Of a DNA stretch of 64,000 bases, positions 32,948 through 43,141 are shown piece by piece. The notes beneath the pieces are model-generated. The model saw only the letters and a list, made by a program, of their open reading frames with translations. It had not been told where the DNA came from and ran no database searches. The DNA is taken from NCBI GenBank assembly GCA_031002005.1, contig CM061918.1, positions 41,668,947-41,732,946 on the forward strand, written 5' to 3'. The stretch comes from Vandiemenella viatica. Lineage: Eukaryota; Arthropoda; Insecta; Orthoptera; Morabidae. Within the stretch, counting starts at the first letter, position 1; each line of letters begins with the position of its first letter. Made by a program: the position numbers and the translations under genes.

Positions 32948-33196
32948 ACCGAGCGTGGTGGGTGAACGGTTAACGTTCTGGCCTCGCATTCGGGAGTTCG
33001 CGGGTTCGAATCCCCGTCCGGACATCCAGATTTGGGTTTTCCATGGTTTCCCCAAATCCCTCAAGGCGAATACCGGGATGCTTCCTTCAAAAAAGGCCAT
33101 GGTAGAATTCCTTCCAGTTCCTTGTCTCCAGTCCCATCCCGCCACTAATGACCTAAGCCGTCCACGAGGCGTAAAGCAATAAGTAAAAAAATAAAG
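32948..33196 (+). mobile_element. SINE family 1 in MITE A (first)
   Basis: Full-length plus-strand copy starting accgagcgtggtggg, with box B ggttcgaatccccg. Target duplication gaagacatttt is perfect (32937-32947 and 33197-33207). Confidence 0.93.
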
Positions 33197-33250
33197 GAAG
33201 ACATTTTGTACTGTTTTCTCTTGTCAGATTATCGTAAATTACATACAGAG

Positions 33251-33486
33251 ATATTTTTGCTTTATGCTTCGGCTACGTCGAGGTCATTATAGGCGGGAAA
33301 TAATGGAAGGCAAGGAACGGGAAGGCTTTCAGCCATGGTCTTTTTAAGGAAGCATTCCGGCATTCGCCTGAAGTGATTTGGGGAAACCATGGAAAACCAA
33401 AATCTGGATGCCTGGTCGGGGATTCGAACCCACGTCTTCCCGAATGCGAAGGCAGAGCGTTAACCACTCACCCACCACGCTCGGTC
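33251..33486 (-). mobile_element. SINE family 1 in MITE A (second)
   Basis: Minus-strand copy of the cgtcgaggtc subfamily, ending at the head accacgctcggt. Target duplication catacagag (33242-33250) and catacggag (33487-33495), one change. Confidence 0.9.
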
Positions 33487-33754
33487 CATACGGAGGTAAT
33501 TAAATGAGGGAAATAAATATTCACATCCTGTTGTGTATTCTGTACCTCATTTTAATTAAAACAAATAATATGTATGAAAAGCTACGTGGCGTCGCTCGGA
33601 CACCATTCCGCGCTCTCCAAGTAGCCCAACGAAGTTCCCCCCCCTACCGAATTTATGCACGCTCCCTTACGCTGGTTCGTTACGAGCCGCGTATGCGCAC
33701 CGCCATATTGGTATTCTAAAGGCCAATATACACACTTATTAGGTGAGTTCATTT

Positions 33755-34149
33755 GGGAGCGTTCATAAACCACGTAGATCCATTTTAGCCTTTTGTGAAT
33801 CCCTCCTCCCTCCCCTTTCCCCCCCCCACGTATTCCGGCGTGGCTTTTGTCTTTAACCTCACCCCCCTCCCCAAGTAGCACGTAGCTTTTTTCCCTATTG
33901 ATTCCAGAAGACATTTTGTAATATTTTCTCTCGTCAGATCGGCGTAAATTACGGAGATAATTAAATGACGGAAATAAATATTTACATGCTGTTGAGTGTT
34001 CTGTAAATCATTTCAACTATGACAAATAATATGAATAAAAACCTACGTGGGCTGGATCTGAACCCCCCTCCAACCCACGTAGACCAGCGTAGCTTTCCAA
34101 CTACCCCCCCCCCCCCATAGACCAAGCCACGTAGTTTATGGACGCTCCA
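33755..34149. mobile_element. Harbinger-like MITE, family A
   Basis: Ends gggagcgttcataaaccac and gtagtttatggacgctcca, with ttt flanking both sides. Complete, about 395 bp, uninterrupted; it lies only 88 bases from the previous family member. Confidence 0.85.
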
Positions 34150-34152
34150 TTT

Positions 34153-34516
34153 CAGTCTTTGTGTAAACAGCAAACCCTGGAAACGGTTGAATTGTTGCGC
34201 TATATGTGTCAGTCACCAGGTTTTCCTGCAGTGCAGTCATTTCGCTCCCCTGAGAGAGTGCATTGTAGTTTCCCACGTGTCGAAACTGAATCCGACAATT
34301 TCTGAGAGATAATGTCAGCGGAAAATAGTTCGTGGGATAAAAGTGAGGTATTTGCTTTTTTTCCGGAGTCGGAAGGTTACCAGAACTATGGGATGTACAA
34401 AGTAAAAACCAAAGCGCTATACGGGAATTGGCTGCCATATTTAACACCATCGCCAATGAAGCAAGTAGGAAACTGCACAATTTGAGGACGGTTTCATTCG
34501 GAAGTAAGAAAGGTTT
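34153..34516. other. unassigned stretch
   Basis: A 131-residue minus-strand frame spans 34136-34531 but partly covers MITE sequence and shows no recognisable domain. I do not regard it as a gene. Confidence 0.4.
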
Positions 34517-35183
34517 TGTAACATCCCTCATACCTGAACTTTAAATAGAATTGTATTTAATGAAGTATTTGTAGTGATCTTAAGTTTGCTTGAATATGAT
34601 TGGGTATGTTTGTTTTGCAATTTCTTGTAAATCAGTGTATATAGACTTTGTTTTATGAAAGTAAATTGTTTAAAGCCCATTTAATATGTTTGAGAACAGA
34701 ATTGTACAAGAGAATTGCTGGAGTGTATGTAATTCCAAGTATTAATGTAAGTTACGATGTCTACAGGACGATTTTCTACAGTTTAAAATGATTTCTGTAA
34801 ATAATTTTGTGTTTAGGTATCTTTAATTTCCATTTCTGACCATTTTGTAGTGATGTTAAGTGATTATGTATTAATTCTGATTGTTTTTAATATGTTTGAG
34901 TAATTGTTATGTTCGAGAAATATCTCGCGGAAGCTTTTGAAGAATTCCAGAAATTTCGATAGAGCCTATATAAAGAAATCAGCAGAAGGACAGAGTTAGT
35001 TTACAGTTAGTTATATACAGATTCACTTTGGAACTGCGTCAGTTGTATCTCTGGATACTGTATCTTTACATCTAAACAATATCGCTGACGTTGTTTTGAA
35101 AATAAACAAAAATGTTAAACTGAAATTTATGGGGGACTACTTAATTAATTACTACTGTAATTAAACCACCGAAGAACCTAACA
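34517..35183 (+). mobile_element. candidate solo LTR
   Basis: It begins tgtaacatccctc, has a TATA box (tatataaa, 34967-34974) and a poly-A signal aataaa near 35100, and could end taaca at 35183. The short TATA-to-poly-A spacing is typical of LTR U3-R-U5 structure. Flanking 5-bp duplications and internal retroelement genes were not found, so this is a structural inference only. Confidence 0.35.
34911..34974 (+). promoter_or_regulatory. heat-shock-element-like motifs upstream of TATA
   Basis: ATTCC-AGAAA-TTTCG (34944-34958) is three contiguous alternating nTTCn/nGAAn units, the heat-shock-factor consensus. GTTCG-AGAAA (34911-34920) adds two more. The TATA box follows within 10 bases of the first cluster. 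Function is inferred from motif only. Confidence 0.4.
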
Positions 35184-35404
35184 GTCTGGACCAAAAAAAG
35201 CGGCGATGAGGCAGATGATATGTACTAAAGCATATGGGTGTTTTTCGAAGCAGTAACGTTTATATCAAGCAGCCATTCAACCCCTGTTACTAGTGATAGG
35301 TTTAAATAAAAATCCCAATTTAAATAATTTATTTTTAATACCTTTTACATCTTTTACAAAAAATAACAGATTAAGAATTTAAAGTTAAAATTTGTAGAGG
35401 GCAA

Positions 35405-35500
35405 ATGTAAGTGACTGCAGGATAGGGGGAAGTTGGGTGTGTAGGTAAATTGCCACCGGAGCGTGTGCCCCATTGCAATTAAATTAAATTATTATATTAA
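35405..35500 (+). mobile_element. LINE 3' tail (CR1/Jockey-like family)
   Basis: ggtgtgtaggtaaattgcc, then accggagcgtgtgcccca and ttgcaattaaattaaatta are the same as the end of the minus-strand LINE at 38905. The tail of short attaaa repeats is the probable 3' terminus. Confidence 0.65.
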
Positions 35501-35599
35501 ATGAACTTATGTTGATTCTTTTGTTTGCTTCGTAGGTATGTTCGTTTGGGCCAACTAGGACCACGTTAAGCCTTTGTTTGGCTTGAATTTTACTGTTGA

Positions 35600-35806
35600 T
35601 GTGTACACATCAGTGTTACAACTAACCCTTGGAGGCGACCTATGGCTTAACGTGGAATCCGAACCACGGAAGTGTTCTGGCGTACTTCACATCACACAGC
35701 AAGCTGTGCTAGAGGTGAAGGTCGGGTTAGGGGCCTATGAAAATCTCCGCCGAGACAGGGATTCGATCCGGAGACCTCAACCACTGAACCACCAGGCTTT
35801 TCGTAA
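35600..35806 (-). mobile_element. tRNA-related SINE, family 3
   Basis: The minus-strand head gcctggtggttcagtggttg has box A form, and ggatcgaatccctg box B form. Downstream lies gccccta acccgacc-type sequence and ccgtggttcggattccac. Related copies occur at 31830, 38436 and 47470. Confidence 0.65.
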
Positions 35807-35861
35807 CAGACTGCCGCATATTGGTGTAATTTTTTTTAAAAAAAACCCTTGATCTTATTCA

Positions 35862-36115
35862 CAGTGCTGCCAATTCTAAGGATTTATCAATAGATCTACG
35901 GATTTTTATTAATCGGATTTTGGGATTTTGTTAAAATATCTACGGATTTTTGCTACTTTTTATTATTTGTTTATTTTTCATTATATTGGTGTTTTGTTAA
36001 ACATTGAGCGTATAGTGATAATACATAACATAATTGTCAATAATTGTGAATCATTTCTTTGCATTCATTCGTGTGATCCAAGGATTGAAATGACAAAGCT
36101 CATATTTTGCATTAT
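35862..36115 (+). mobile_element. hAT element (CAGTGCTGCCAA ends), left part
   Basis: It starts cagtgctgccaattctaagg and follows the element at 56786 closely (attggtgttttgttaaac, gagcgtatagtgataatac) until about 36115, after which homology is lost. No right end is visible. Confidence 0.7.
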
Positions 36116-36232
36116 ATGTGTCTTTCTTTTTGGCTATAGGCTCAAAAAGACTCAAAAGATGTTAAATTCTTCAGTGACTATATGCACGAAAAATTTCCTC
36201 CCGTTTCTGTATGCACAAATTAGCCACAGTAA

Positions 36233-36520
36233 GGGGGCGTCAACTAATTATGTGAGAATATTTTTCGTAAATCTGGACCCCCCCCCCTTGGTGATATATT
36301 TGGTGGGGTATACCCTCCTTGATGATATTTGCTGCTCCCCCCCCCTTTTTCGCGTTTGTCTTCAAATTCTGGAGATCTTTTTTTTTAGCTCTACAGTTCT
36401 CGAAAATTGAAATGATGACGTAAGCTTTCTATGGAAACGCCCCCCCCCCCTTTTTCGTGAGATTTCGTCTGCCACCCCCCACCCTTCCGATTCGTGTTCA
36501 CGTAATTAATGGACGCCCCC
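36233..36520. mobile_element. Harbinger-like MITE, family B, complete
   Basis: Ends gggggcgtcaactaatta and taattaatggacgccccc are inverted. taa precedes the left end. The interior has several C-runs of 9-13 bases and ggtgatatttg-like repeats. Confidence 0.8.
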
Positions 36521-36546
36521 TGTACGCAGCGGTGGCGGTCTGCAAG

Positions 36547-37026
36547 TTATGCCATGTCTGAGCCATACTGTGTGCTACGGTTTGCGTTGATCGCTCTTAG
36601 CGTCCGTGGATCTGATAACTTTGCAACACATCCTTCAAACTGATGCCTGCACGCTGCCTCGGGTTTTAGACTCTCGAGAAAACGAATCATCAGAGACGGT
36701 ATGACACGAGTTGAGTGTCTGTGGGAGATGTATGTATATATGCGGTTTTTACGACGGTCGCTGTTTCCCACTTCTCCATCCCACCAGTCGTATTCCTGAA
36801 GTGCTCTGTTTAGCGTGGCGTCTTCTAAGTCCTTCTTCCCTCTTCTCCTCGTTTCTTTCTTTCGGGTGGTGTCAACTCCCAAACTTTTTTTGTCGATCCT
36901 GTATCTTTCATTCGCTGAAAGTAGCCGAATCATGTGAGGCGTTTCCCTTCTATAGAGTCCAAAGAGGAAACTAACCTGATCCATAAAGTCGGGCCCTCGT
37001 TTTATTTCACTTGGACGGTGCTGCAT
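36547..37026 (-). CDS. unassigned 159-residue open frame, possible exon
   Basis: Open on the minus strand from Met to stop, in a region of balanced composition unlike its AT-rich surroundings, and not overlapped by any repeat I recognise. The product is basic in the middle (TTRKKETRRRGKKDLEDATL), followed by REYDWWDGEV-like sequence (QEYDWWDGEVGNSDRRKNR). The C-terminal part contains IPSLMIRFLESLKPEAACRH and FEGCVAKLSD. The cysteine-bearing C-terminal part vaguely recalls small insect secreted or membrane-associated proteins, but I cannot name a family. A donor-like CAG-GTTAGT near residue 17 and an acceptor-like TTTCAG near residue 38 exist. It may be an exon, a retrocopy or chance. Confidence 0.3.
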   Translation of the reverse strand: MQHRPSEIKRGPDFMDQVSFLFGLYRRETPHMIRLLSANERYRIDKKSLGVDTTRKKETRRRGKKDLEDATLNRALQEYDWWDGEVGNSDRRKNRIYTYISHRHSTRVIPSLMIRFLESLKPEAACRHQFEGCVAKLSDPRTLRAINANRSTQYGSDMA

Positions 37027-38015
37027 TCTGGTAGCAAATATTCCAACATGTTGATATCGAAAGAAACGTTTTGAAGTTTGCAGGATTGGGCAGAGAAAAG
37101 AATCCCGCCAGTTACGCTATTAGTGCTCTGAGTAAAAGTGAAAGTTTTTGCGGAGGTGCATTAAACAACGTTTTTATTGTGTTCCAAAGTGAGAAAGTAA
37201 CAGTCTGTTCACAGCGGCGTCTCTGGCAAAAACTGTTCCGTATCGCTGTGTCTTTTATTTGCTTTGATAAGTATCCAACATTCTTTTTAAACGCCAGGAA
37301 CTCCCTAAGTAGGATCTCTCAGCGTTCCCCCATACTCCCAATAATGCATATCAGCATCTCGTAAATTTGTGAAAGTGATTTGAAGTGCTGTTTCAGATAG
37401 CCAAAACAAATAGAAACTTTGGTAAAAAAAGAAAGGTTCTGATCAAACGAAGAACTGATTAACATAGAAGCTTTTTCCCTTGATGGTACACTACCACATA
37501 TTATGAAACCTCAAATAAACTAAATTGTTTATACCACATGGTAAAATGTTAAAATACAACTCTTTCATTTGCTTTTTAATTTTATGCATATTCTTGAGAG
37601 GGGTCCGACTTTGGTTATCTTTTCCTCAGAGACTGTTTTTCCAAATATTGATTAAAAACTGAATTTGAAAACTATGATCAGATTTACACAGTTCTGTGAT
37701 TTGGACATAGACTATCTATTTGAAAACATACCAAAGAATGTATTACATTAGTAAGTAAAAGTAACTTAAATTTAAGACAAACGAATGGGGGTCCGAATTT
37801 GATTCCTTTCCTCTTATGGTGATTACTACATTTATTTTTTTCGACCCGAATTTTCCATTTCAAACATGTTCTAATTTTGATGTACAACTATTTAATACGT
37901 CTCCAGAAGTTCATTTCAATGCTAACAGTTTATCTTTATCTCGTTTTGCTGTCTCCCACGTCTCTGAACAATAAGTACAGAAAGAAACTAACTTCACAAC
38001 CCGAATGTTAGTTTG
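37027..38015. other. unassigned stretch
   Basis: Short frames only (for example 37071-37364), with no recognisable domain. AT-rich from 37380. Confidence 0.45.
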
Positions 38016-38425
38016 ATCTTTTTTTTTTTTTTTTTTTGCTGTCCTCAGTCTTTAGACTGGTTTGATGCAATCCTCCATCCCTTTCTATCCTGTGCTAACC
38101 TTTTCGTTTCTACGTACCCCTTACAACCCACGTCCTCATATATCTGCTTCATATATTCTAATCTCTGTCTACCTCTACAGTTCTTACCTTCGACTGTTCC
38201 CTCCACTAACAAATTAACCAATGTCTCAAAATATGACCTACCAGCCTGTCTCTTCTTCCTGTAAGCTTCTCCCATAAACTTCTTTTCTCACCCATCATTT
38301 CCAAAACTCGTTCATTTCTTACTTTGTCTGTCCACCTAATTTTTAGCATTCTTCTGTAGCACCACATTTCAAATGCTTCAAGTTTCTTTCTTTCCGGTAT
38401 TCCTAAAGTCCTAAACTTATCCTTA
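38016..38425 (-). pseudogene. RTE-type LINE 3' fragment
   Basis: Poly-T and gctgtcctcagtctttagac mark the 3' end. The minus strand reads LGIPERKKLEAFEMWCYRRM, then LKIRWTDKVRNERVLEMMGE and KRSLWEKLTGRRDRL, closely matching 23900-24060. It is truncated at about 38425, just beyond the LEAFEMWCYRRM box. Confidence 0.88.
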
Positions 38426-38435
38426 CTAAGCAACT

Positions 38436-38530
38436 ATCTCAGAGGCAGGATGGCCATTTCCTCTGGGACTTACAGTTTAACGTGGCATCCGAACCACGGG
38501 AAAATTTCCACTATACAACCATATGTAGTA
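38436..38530 (+). mobile_element. SINE-like family 3 fragment
   Basis: gggacttacagtttaacgtg followed by gcatccgaaccacgggaaaa matches 35636-35670. No tRNA-like head is present. Confidence 0.5.
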
Positions 38531-38904
38531 ATATTGGTCTTTGTGATTATTCTTTACCACAATAGTGAGTTAAACTGACGAATCACTCTTCTCCCCTATC
38601 CTATCTTAAAAAGTAAGCTCGTACAAATACAATCATATCAACCATGGAAAAATAAAGAGACGCGATGCTCTAACTTTCCTTTTTTATTTTTTAGCCCACT
38701 TTTATAGGTTGGGTATTTTCAGGATTCGACGTATCGGGATTTGGCCGGCTGTCGCTGAGTTTGACACTTCCCAGGACGGAAAGTCGTGCTGCCATCTTTC
38801 TGCGAAACGTGTAACTATGTTTCGTGTGCGCTAAGTGTATTTTGTGTTTGTGAAACATTTAGTTTATGAGGCAGAGATTAGGGATCGTCCCAGCATTAAC
38901 ATAA
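38531..38904. other. unassigned stretch
   Basis: Nothing recognised. Confidence 0.4.
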
Positions 38905-39840
38905 TAATAATATTTAATTAAATTGCGATGGAGCACAGGCTCCGGTGGCAATTTCCCTACACACCCACCTTCCCCGTTTCCTGCGCCCACCTACATTTAC
39001 CCTCTGCAACTTTTAGCTTTAAATTCTTTCAACGTTTTTGGTAAATTATTCATCATTTCTCTTGGTAACTTATTCCAATCCCTGACACCGTTACCACAAA
39101 AAAAGAGAATCTTCTTACACCTTGTGCCTGGAATCGAGTGCCAGCTTGTGGTCATGGTCATCTATTCCCTTCAATGCATTACTTTTAGTTCTTACACCAA
39201 TATCTTTCCATGCCTCATCAGCTATATACGCCTTGTACACTCCCATGTCCCTCTTCACCCTCCTCCTGTCTTCCAATGAATCCTATTCCAGCTCTTTAAC
39301 ATATCTGTTACTGATTGCGTTCTACGGTAATTTCCAGAAACAAATCTAGCAGCCCTTTTTGTATCCTCTCCAATTCCTGTATTTGATACTCGAAATGTGG
39401 TACTACACTACCATATTCAAGAAATGGTCAGACCAATGTTTTGTAACCCAATTCGTTTACTTCTCTCGTACATCCCCTCATCACCCTCTCTAACATGTGC
39501 AGTATTTGAAACCTTTTCCTATCACCTGACCAATGTGTCCTGCCCAGTTAAGCTTATTTTCAAATGTAATGCCAAGATATTTACAATTCAAGTCTTGAGC
39601 AAGCAATTCTTTCCCCATCTTATAATCATAATCAACCTTTAATCTTTTATTTGTGTATCTAATAAGCTGACTCTTCTTTGCATTTATCTTCATCCCATGT
39701 TTACCAACTCAACTAGATATCTTGTCCAGATCACCCTGCAGCTGTTTACAGTCCTCTACCGTTTTGATCTTTTTATATAGCATTATATCATCTGCAAACA
39801 ATCTAATTTCAGATAGTAAACAATCAACACAATTATACGC
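38905..39840 (-). pseudogene. LINE reverse transcriptase and 3' end (CR1/Jockey-like)
   Basis: The minus strand from 39840 reads RLFADDIMLYKKIKTVEDCK (catalytic FADD box), then VGKHGMKINAKKSQLIRYTN, LNCKYLGITFENKLNWAGHI, and GEDTKRAARFVSGNYRRTQS followed by VTDML. The 3' UTR ends in gccaccggagcctgtgctcc and caatttaattaaatatt. Several stops and frame changes interrupt it. The polymerase 5' half is missing. The family differs from the RTE-type LINE; the CR1/Jockey/I grouping is inferred from the SVTDML C-terminal box. Confidence 0.85.
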
Positions 39841-40115
39841 AAAATGTGGGTCCCATACTGCACTACCCTACTCAAGCAATGGTCTGACCAAAGTCTGGTA
39901 ACCCAGTTCCTTTACTTCTCTGGTACATCCCCTCATCACTCTCTCCAACAAGTGCGGTTATCAAATGTAATGCCAAGATATTTACACTTCAAGTCTTGAG
40001 CAAGCAATTCTTTCCCCCCTTGTTATCATAATCAACCTTTTGTTTTTTATTTGTGTATCTAATAAGCTGTCTCTTCTTTGCATTAATCTTCATCCCATGT
40101 TTACCAACTCAACTC
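39841..40115 (-). repeat. direct duplication of part of the LINE at 39395-39720
   Basis: Segments such as cttctctggtacatcccctc, taatgccaagatatttacac and cttcatcccatgtttaccaa repeat those 400-455 bases to the left. The second copy lacks about 60 bases (the cacctgaccaatgtgtcc region). This is a tandem partial duplication or a second insertion of the same LINE. Confidence 0.75.
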
Positions 40116-40149
40116 ATTCGCCTTGCGGGAAATCGCCTATTAATCACAA

Positions 40150-40245
40150 TCTCGGCGGCCGGTACGCGGTGACCAGGAGTCGAACCCGGGCCCGTTGAAT
40201 CTCCCCGATCCAATGTGATAGCCCAGCCACACTGACTGGTCACTA
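40150..40245 (-). repeat. tRNA-like segment
   Basis: The minus strand has gggttcgactcctggtcacc, resembling box B plus acceptor stem, preceded by agtgtggctgggctatcac. Anticodon arm pairing is poor. Probably a SINE relic rather than a tRNA gene. Confidence 0.3.
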
Positions 40246-40249
40246 TCAC

Positions 40250-41050
40250 TATGGTATACGATAGGTAAATTTAAAATTTAGAAACTTTTGTTACGTAAGA
40301 TCTTCGTTTTCTCAACACTTCTCATTACTCGCATAGTTTTAAATCGATTCATCCGTTTTTCTTTGATTGCTTTATTTACGAGGCGTGCCGTTTCAGCACT
40401 GGTGCAAAGCACTCTCTGCCATGCAGACACGACGCAGAGAGATGATGCAATGCTGGCTACCGCAGCCGGACCTGGCTGATAAATATTTACGGGAAGTCGA
40501 ATTTGCAATTTGGGGTGAGGATGTGGTAACATATTTTGGGGGAGCAATACACATTTATCTGCGGACTGCAATCTGCCACCCACGTTAAATATTCAACTAC
40601 CACCCCGTGAGGAGGGGGAGGGGGAGGGAGGCAGATTGGGTCATCAAACATTCAACACCGTTCCGATCAGTTCCTGGAGTCGAACACACTACCTTTGTTG
40701 TATAACATCTTTGGTCACTCATCTATTTGCGTGAAAATCGTCGCCAATTTTCGTGACAATCTTTCAAGCCGGTCAGTGTCAAAATCCAAGCTGTTTTTTG
40801 AAATGTTAACCTCGGACAACGGCGCACAAATTGTAGCTGGACTCTGCCAGAGAAACAAACCAGTAAGTTGGAGCCTACTATTTATCTTTCACAGGCGATT
40901 GTTGCTTGTGGTTACCGCGAATCTTGCCAGTTATTCCGAATTTGCAGGTTTTTATCGCATTCCAATATTTAGATGAGAGGGTTGTTTTACCTGGCTGAAA
41001 GTAGCTGTTGAAAAAGACAACGTTCGAAAAGAACGGAGTGAGTTAACCAA
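40250..41050. other. unassigned stretch
   Basis: Open frames at 40278-40583 overlap on both strands without motifs; GC is moderately raised at 40400-40640. A g/a-rich run lies at 40609-40635. Confidence 0.4.
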
Positions 41051-41262
41051 ATGTTTCTGAAGAGAGAAGAGCACAGGGAGTTTCGCCATTTAATGGGTGA
41101 TTTGAAGCAAGATCCCGAGAAATTTTTTGATTACTTCTGTATCAGCTTGAACTCGTTCAACAATATTCTGCAAATTTCAAATCAAAGTTGACAAAACTAA
41201 ACAATTTTCGCTCTTTGATATCACCTGAAGAGCGTCTAGCTTTTACGTTGAGATGAATCCTT
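41051..41262 (+). pseudogene. PIF/Harbinger transposase N-terminal fragment
   Basis: The plus strand reads KREEHREFRHLMGDLKQDPE, then KFFDYFCISLNSFNNILQIS, and after stops ISPEERLAFTLR. This order (HxEFxxLxxxLRxDxEKFFxYFRMS, then ISPEERLAVTLRFLA) is the N-terminal part of HARBI1/PIF transposases, with the ISPEERL helix just before the nuclease domain. The nuclease is absent. Confidence 0.82.
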
Positions 41263-41470
41263 AAAAAAGTTTATTAAAACGAAATTTCGTGGTTGCAATG
41301 TGTTTAAAAAACATATTAAACTTTAAACTTAAAACGAATATTTTTATTAGTTATAATTAGCACACAATTGTACATCTTACAACTTGTACGATTTTTTTTT
41401 TTTGTAAGAAAAAGAAAACCCACACTGACAATTAAGTCAAGCTTTCCATTGTTCAGGAGAATTCATGTCA
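41263..41470. other. unassigned stretch
   Basis: AT-rich sequence after the transposase fragment. Confidence 0.3.
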
Positions 41471-42776
41471 ACAATGGGGTACTTGACACCAACTATGAAA
41501 GCAAGAAACCTTAATTTACACTGACAGAGTAAGTTGTAAGGATACAGAAAATCAATTTCATTTGTTGGATAGGAGTTAAAAACATACTATTTTCAATAAA
41601 ATAAAAATGAAAAAAGACAGCTGTTAGTCACGTGACAAAAAACACCAATCGGAGGGCATGACGTCAGTGTTCAGCTCGCGCCAGTTTAGCTGCAGTGTAT
41701 TTTCATGTGTTGACTATCTTTCCGTCGCTTATTTAAGTTTGTTAAGGTTTCAGTGTTGGTTGTAAAACAATTTTTCTTCTTATACTCGCAATGGAAGTTG
41801 GTTTTATCAAGGCAAATAGCTCTGATCATATTTTCTAAGAAAGTCGTAAACTATCGTCCTATTCGGGTCGAAATATTTTTCGATAATCGTTTTTCGATAA
41901 CCGTAGCGCCGCAATTTGGTGATAGATTCTTAAGTTTCGTGACAAATCGAAAGTAAGGAATAAAATGTTTTGATATCTCGCTTAGTTCTCGAGATATACT
42001 GTCTCAAAAGTGAGGTGGTTAGGTCGAAATGCGGCCTCGACCAGAAGAAAAATATCTTCAAATCTAAATTCGATGATGGATTCTTCAGTAACCCGAAGAG
42101 ACAAATCAATCGTAAAGAATACATTTTTGATTCATGAGTACTTTTGATACTGATCCCATTATATGATACTCCATACAGTTTTCTAAATTTTTTGGCAACT
42201 ATATCAGTAAAAAATTTGAATACATTTACAACGAACAGCATTTTAACCTCCAGGGTCGTAATTTATTTAGGTACCGGTAGTGATTTAAGTTTTTCACAGC
42301 ACAAAATATTGAGGTAAATACCTTATTAAAAATAATAAAATATTAAGCACAAACTTACGTCAAAGTTGTCTTCACAAAAATATATTGAGGATGTTTTAAA
42401 CACATAAGCCGGAACGCGTCGTGCAAGCATTAACCACTTTATCCGCACTACTTCGTTGCGTGGAACGGAAACAATTTGTTTGGTGTTTTAAAGATCGTGT
42501 TTACACACAGAGACACCACACTCCATTTGTAAACTCTAGAACTCATTTTATTAATAAAATAAGCAAACCGCCTATATGTTTACAATGGCACGAGCCAACA
42601 ACTGACGTCACAAGAGACTGACAGCTGGCGCCAATATTCAAGTCATCGCATAAAAATGCATAATTTTGCTATTTTCCGTTCGTTATTTCAAGAAATAATA
42701 TTTATTTTTTTGTTTATAGTAGACGACCAGCTACAACACTGAATACTTTCACAAAATTAGTCAAGTACCCCGTTGT
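41471..42776. mobile_element. 1.3-kb terminal-inverted-repeat element, superfamily unknown
   Basis: acaatggggtacttgac at the left and the complement of gtcaagtaccccgttgt at the right match at 16 of 17 positions. Weaker pairing continues inwards (tgaaag shared). Both subterminal regions contain a tgacgtca/tgacgtc core with gcgcca nearby (41661-41690, 42603-42632). No coding region with known motifs and no convincing target duplication. Confidence 0.55.
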
Positions 42777-43141
42777 AGGATCTCAAAAAAATCAAAAGAA
42801 CTTCACCAGCAAACTGCACCAAGTTGAGCGTTGTACGGACAAAAGTCGCCACCTGCTGGGAGCACGTCGCAGGTCGGATCTAAACGCACGTAGACGCACT
42901 ACTGAGTGGGTTCCCCTGTGAGAGCGCTGATTACATTCCGAAGGTCGGGAAACTTCGTCCGTAGTCGTGTAACTACGGACGAACTAAAGTCGGATGTTGT
43001 CTATTCCAGTGTGAGCTTTAGAGCACAGAGGTCATCCCTACCGAAATGGAAGAACTGCACGGTGAAAAAACGAAATGGAGGACTGAGAGATAAGAATTGT
43101 GTTATCGCGTGTATTTTGTCTCCACGCAAAGTAGCAGATAG
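42777..43141. other. unassigned stretch with a perfect short hairpin
   Basis: Nothing recognised apart from a 12-bp perfect stem ttcgtccgtagt / actacggacgaa with a 6-base loop at 42954-42983. Confidence 0.45.

Larger units (their letters stand above)
32815..33666. mobile_element. Harbinger-like MITE, family A, interrupted by two SINEs
   Basis: Ends aggagcgtccataaact and gaatttatgcacgctccc. tta flanks both sides (32812-32814, 33667-33669). Removing the SINEs at 32948-33196 and 33251-33486 leaves a MITE of normal size with core cataaattacatacgg-like and ggaaataaatattcacat segments. Confidence 0.85.

Noticed and set aside
34136..34531. 131-residue minus-strand frame
   Set aside because: It begins near the candidate LTR, overlaps the end of a MITE and shows no recognisable domain.
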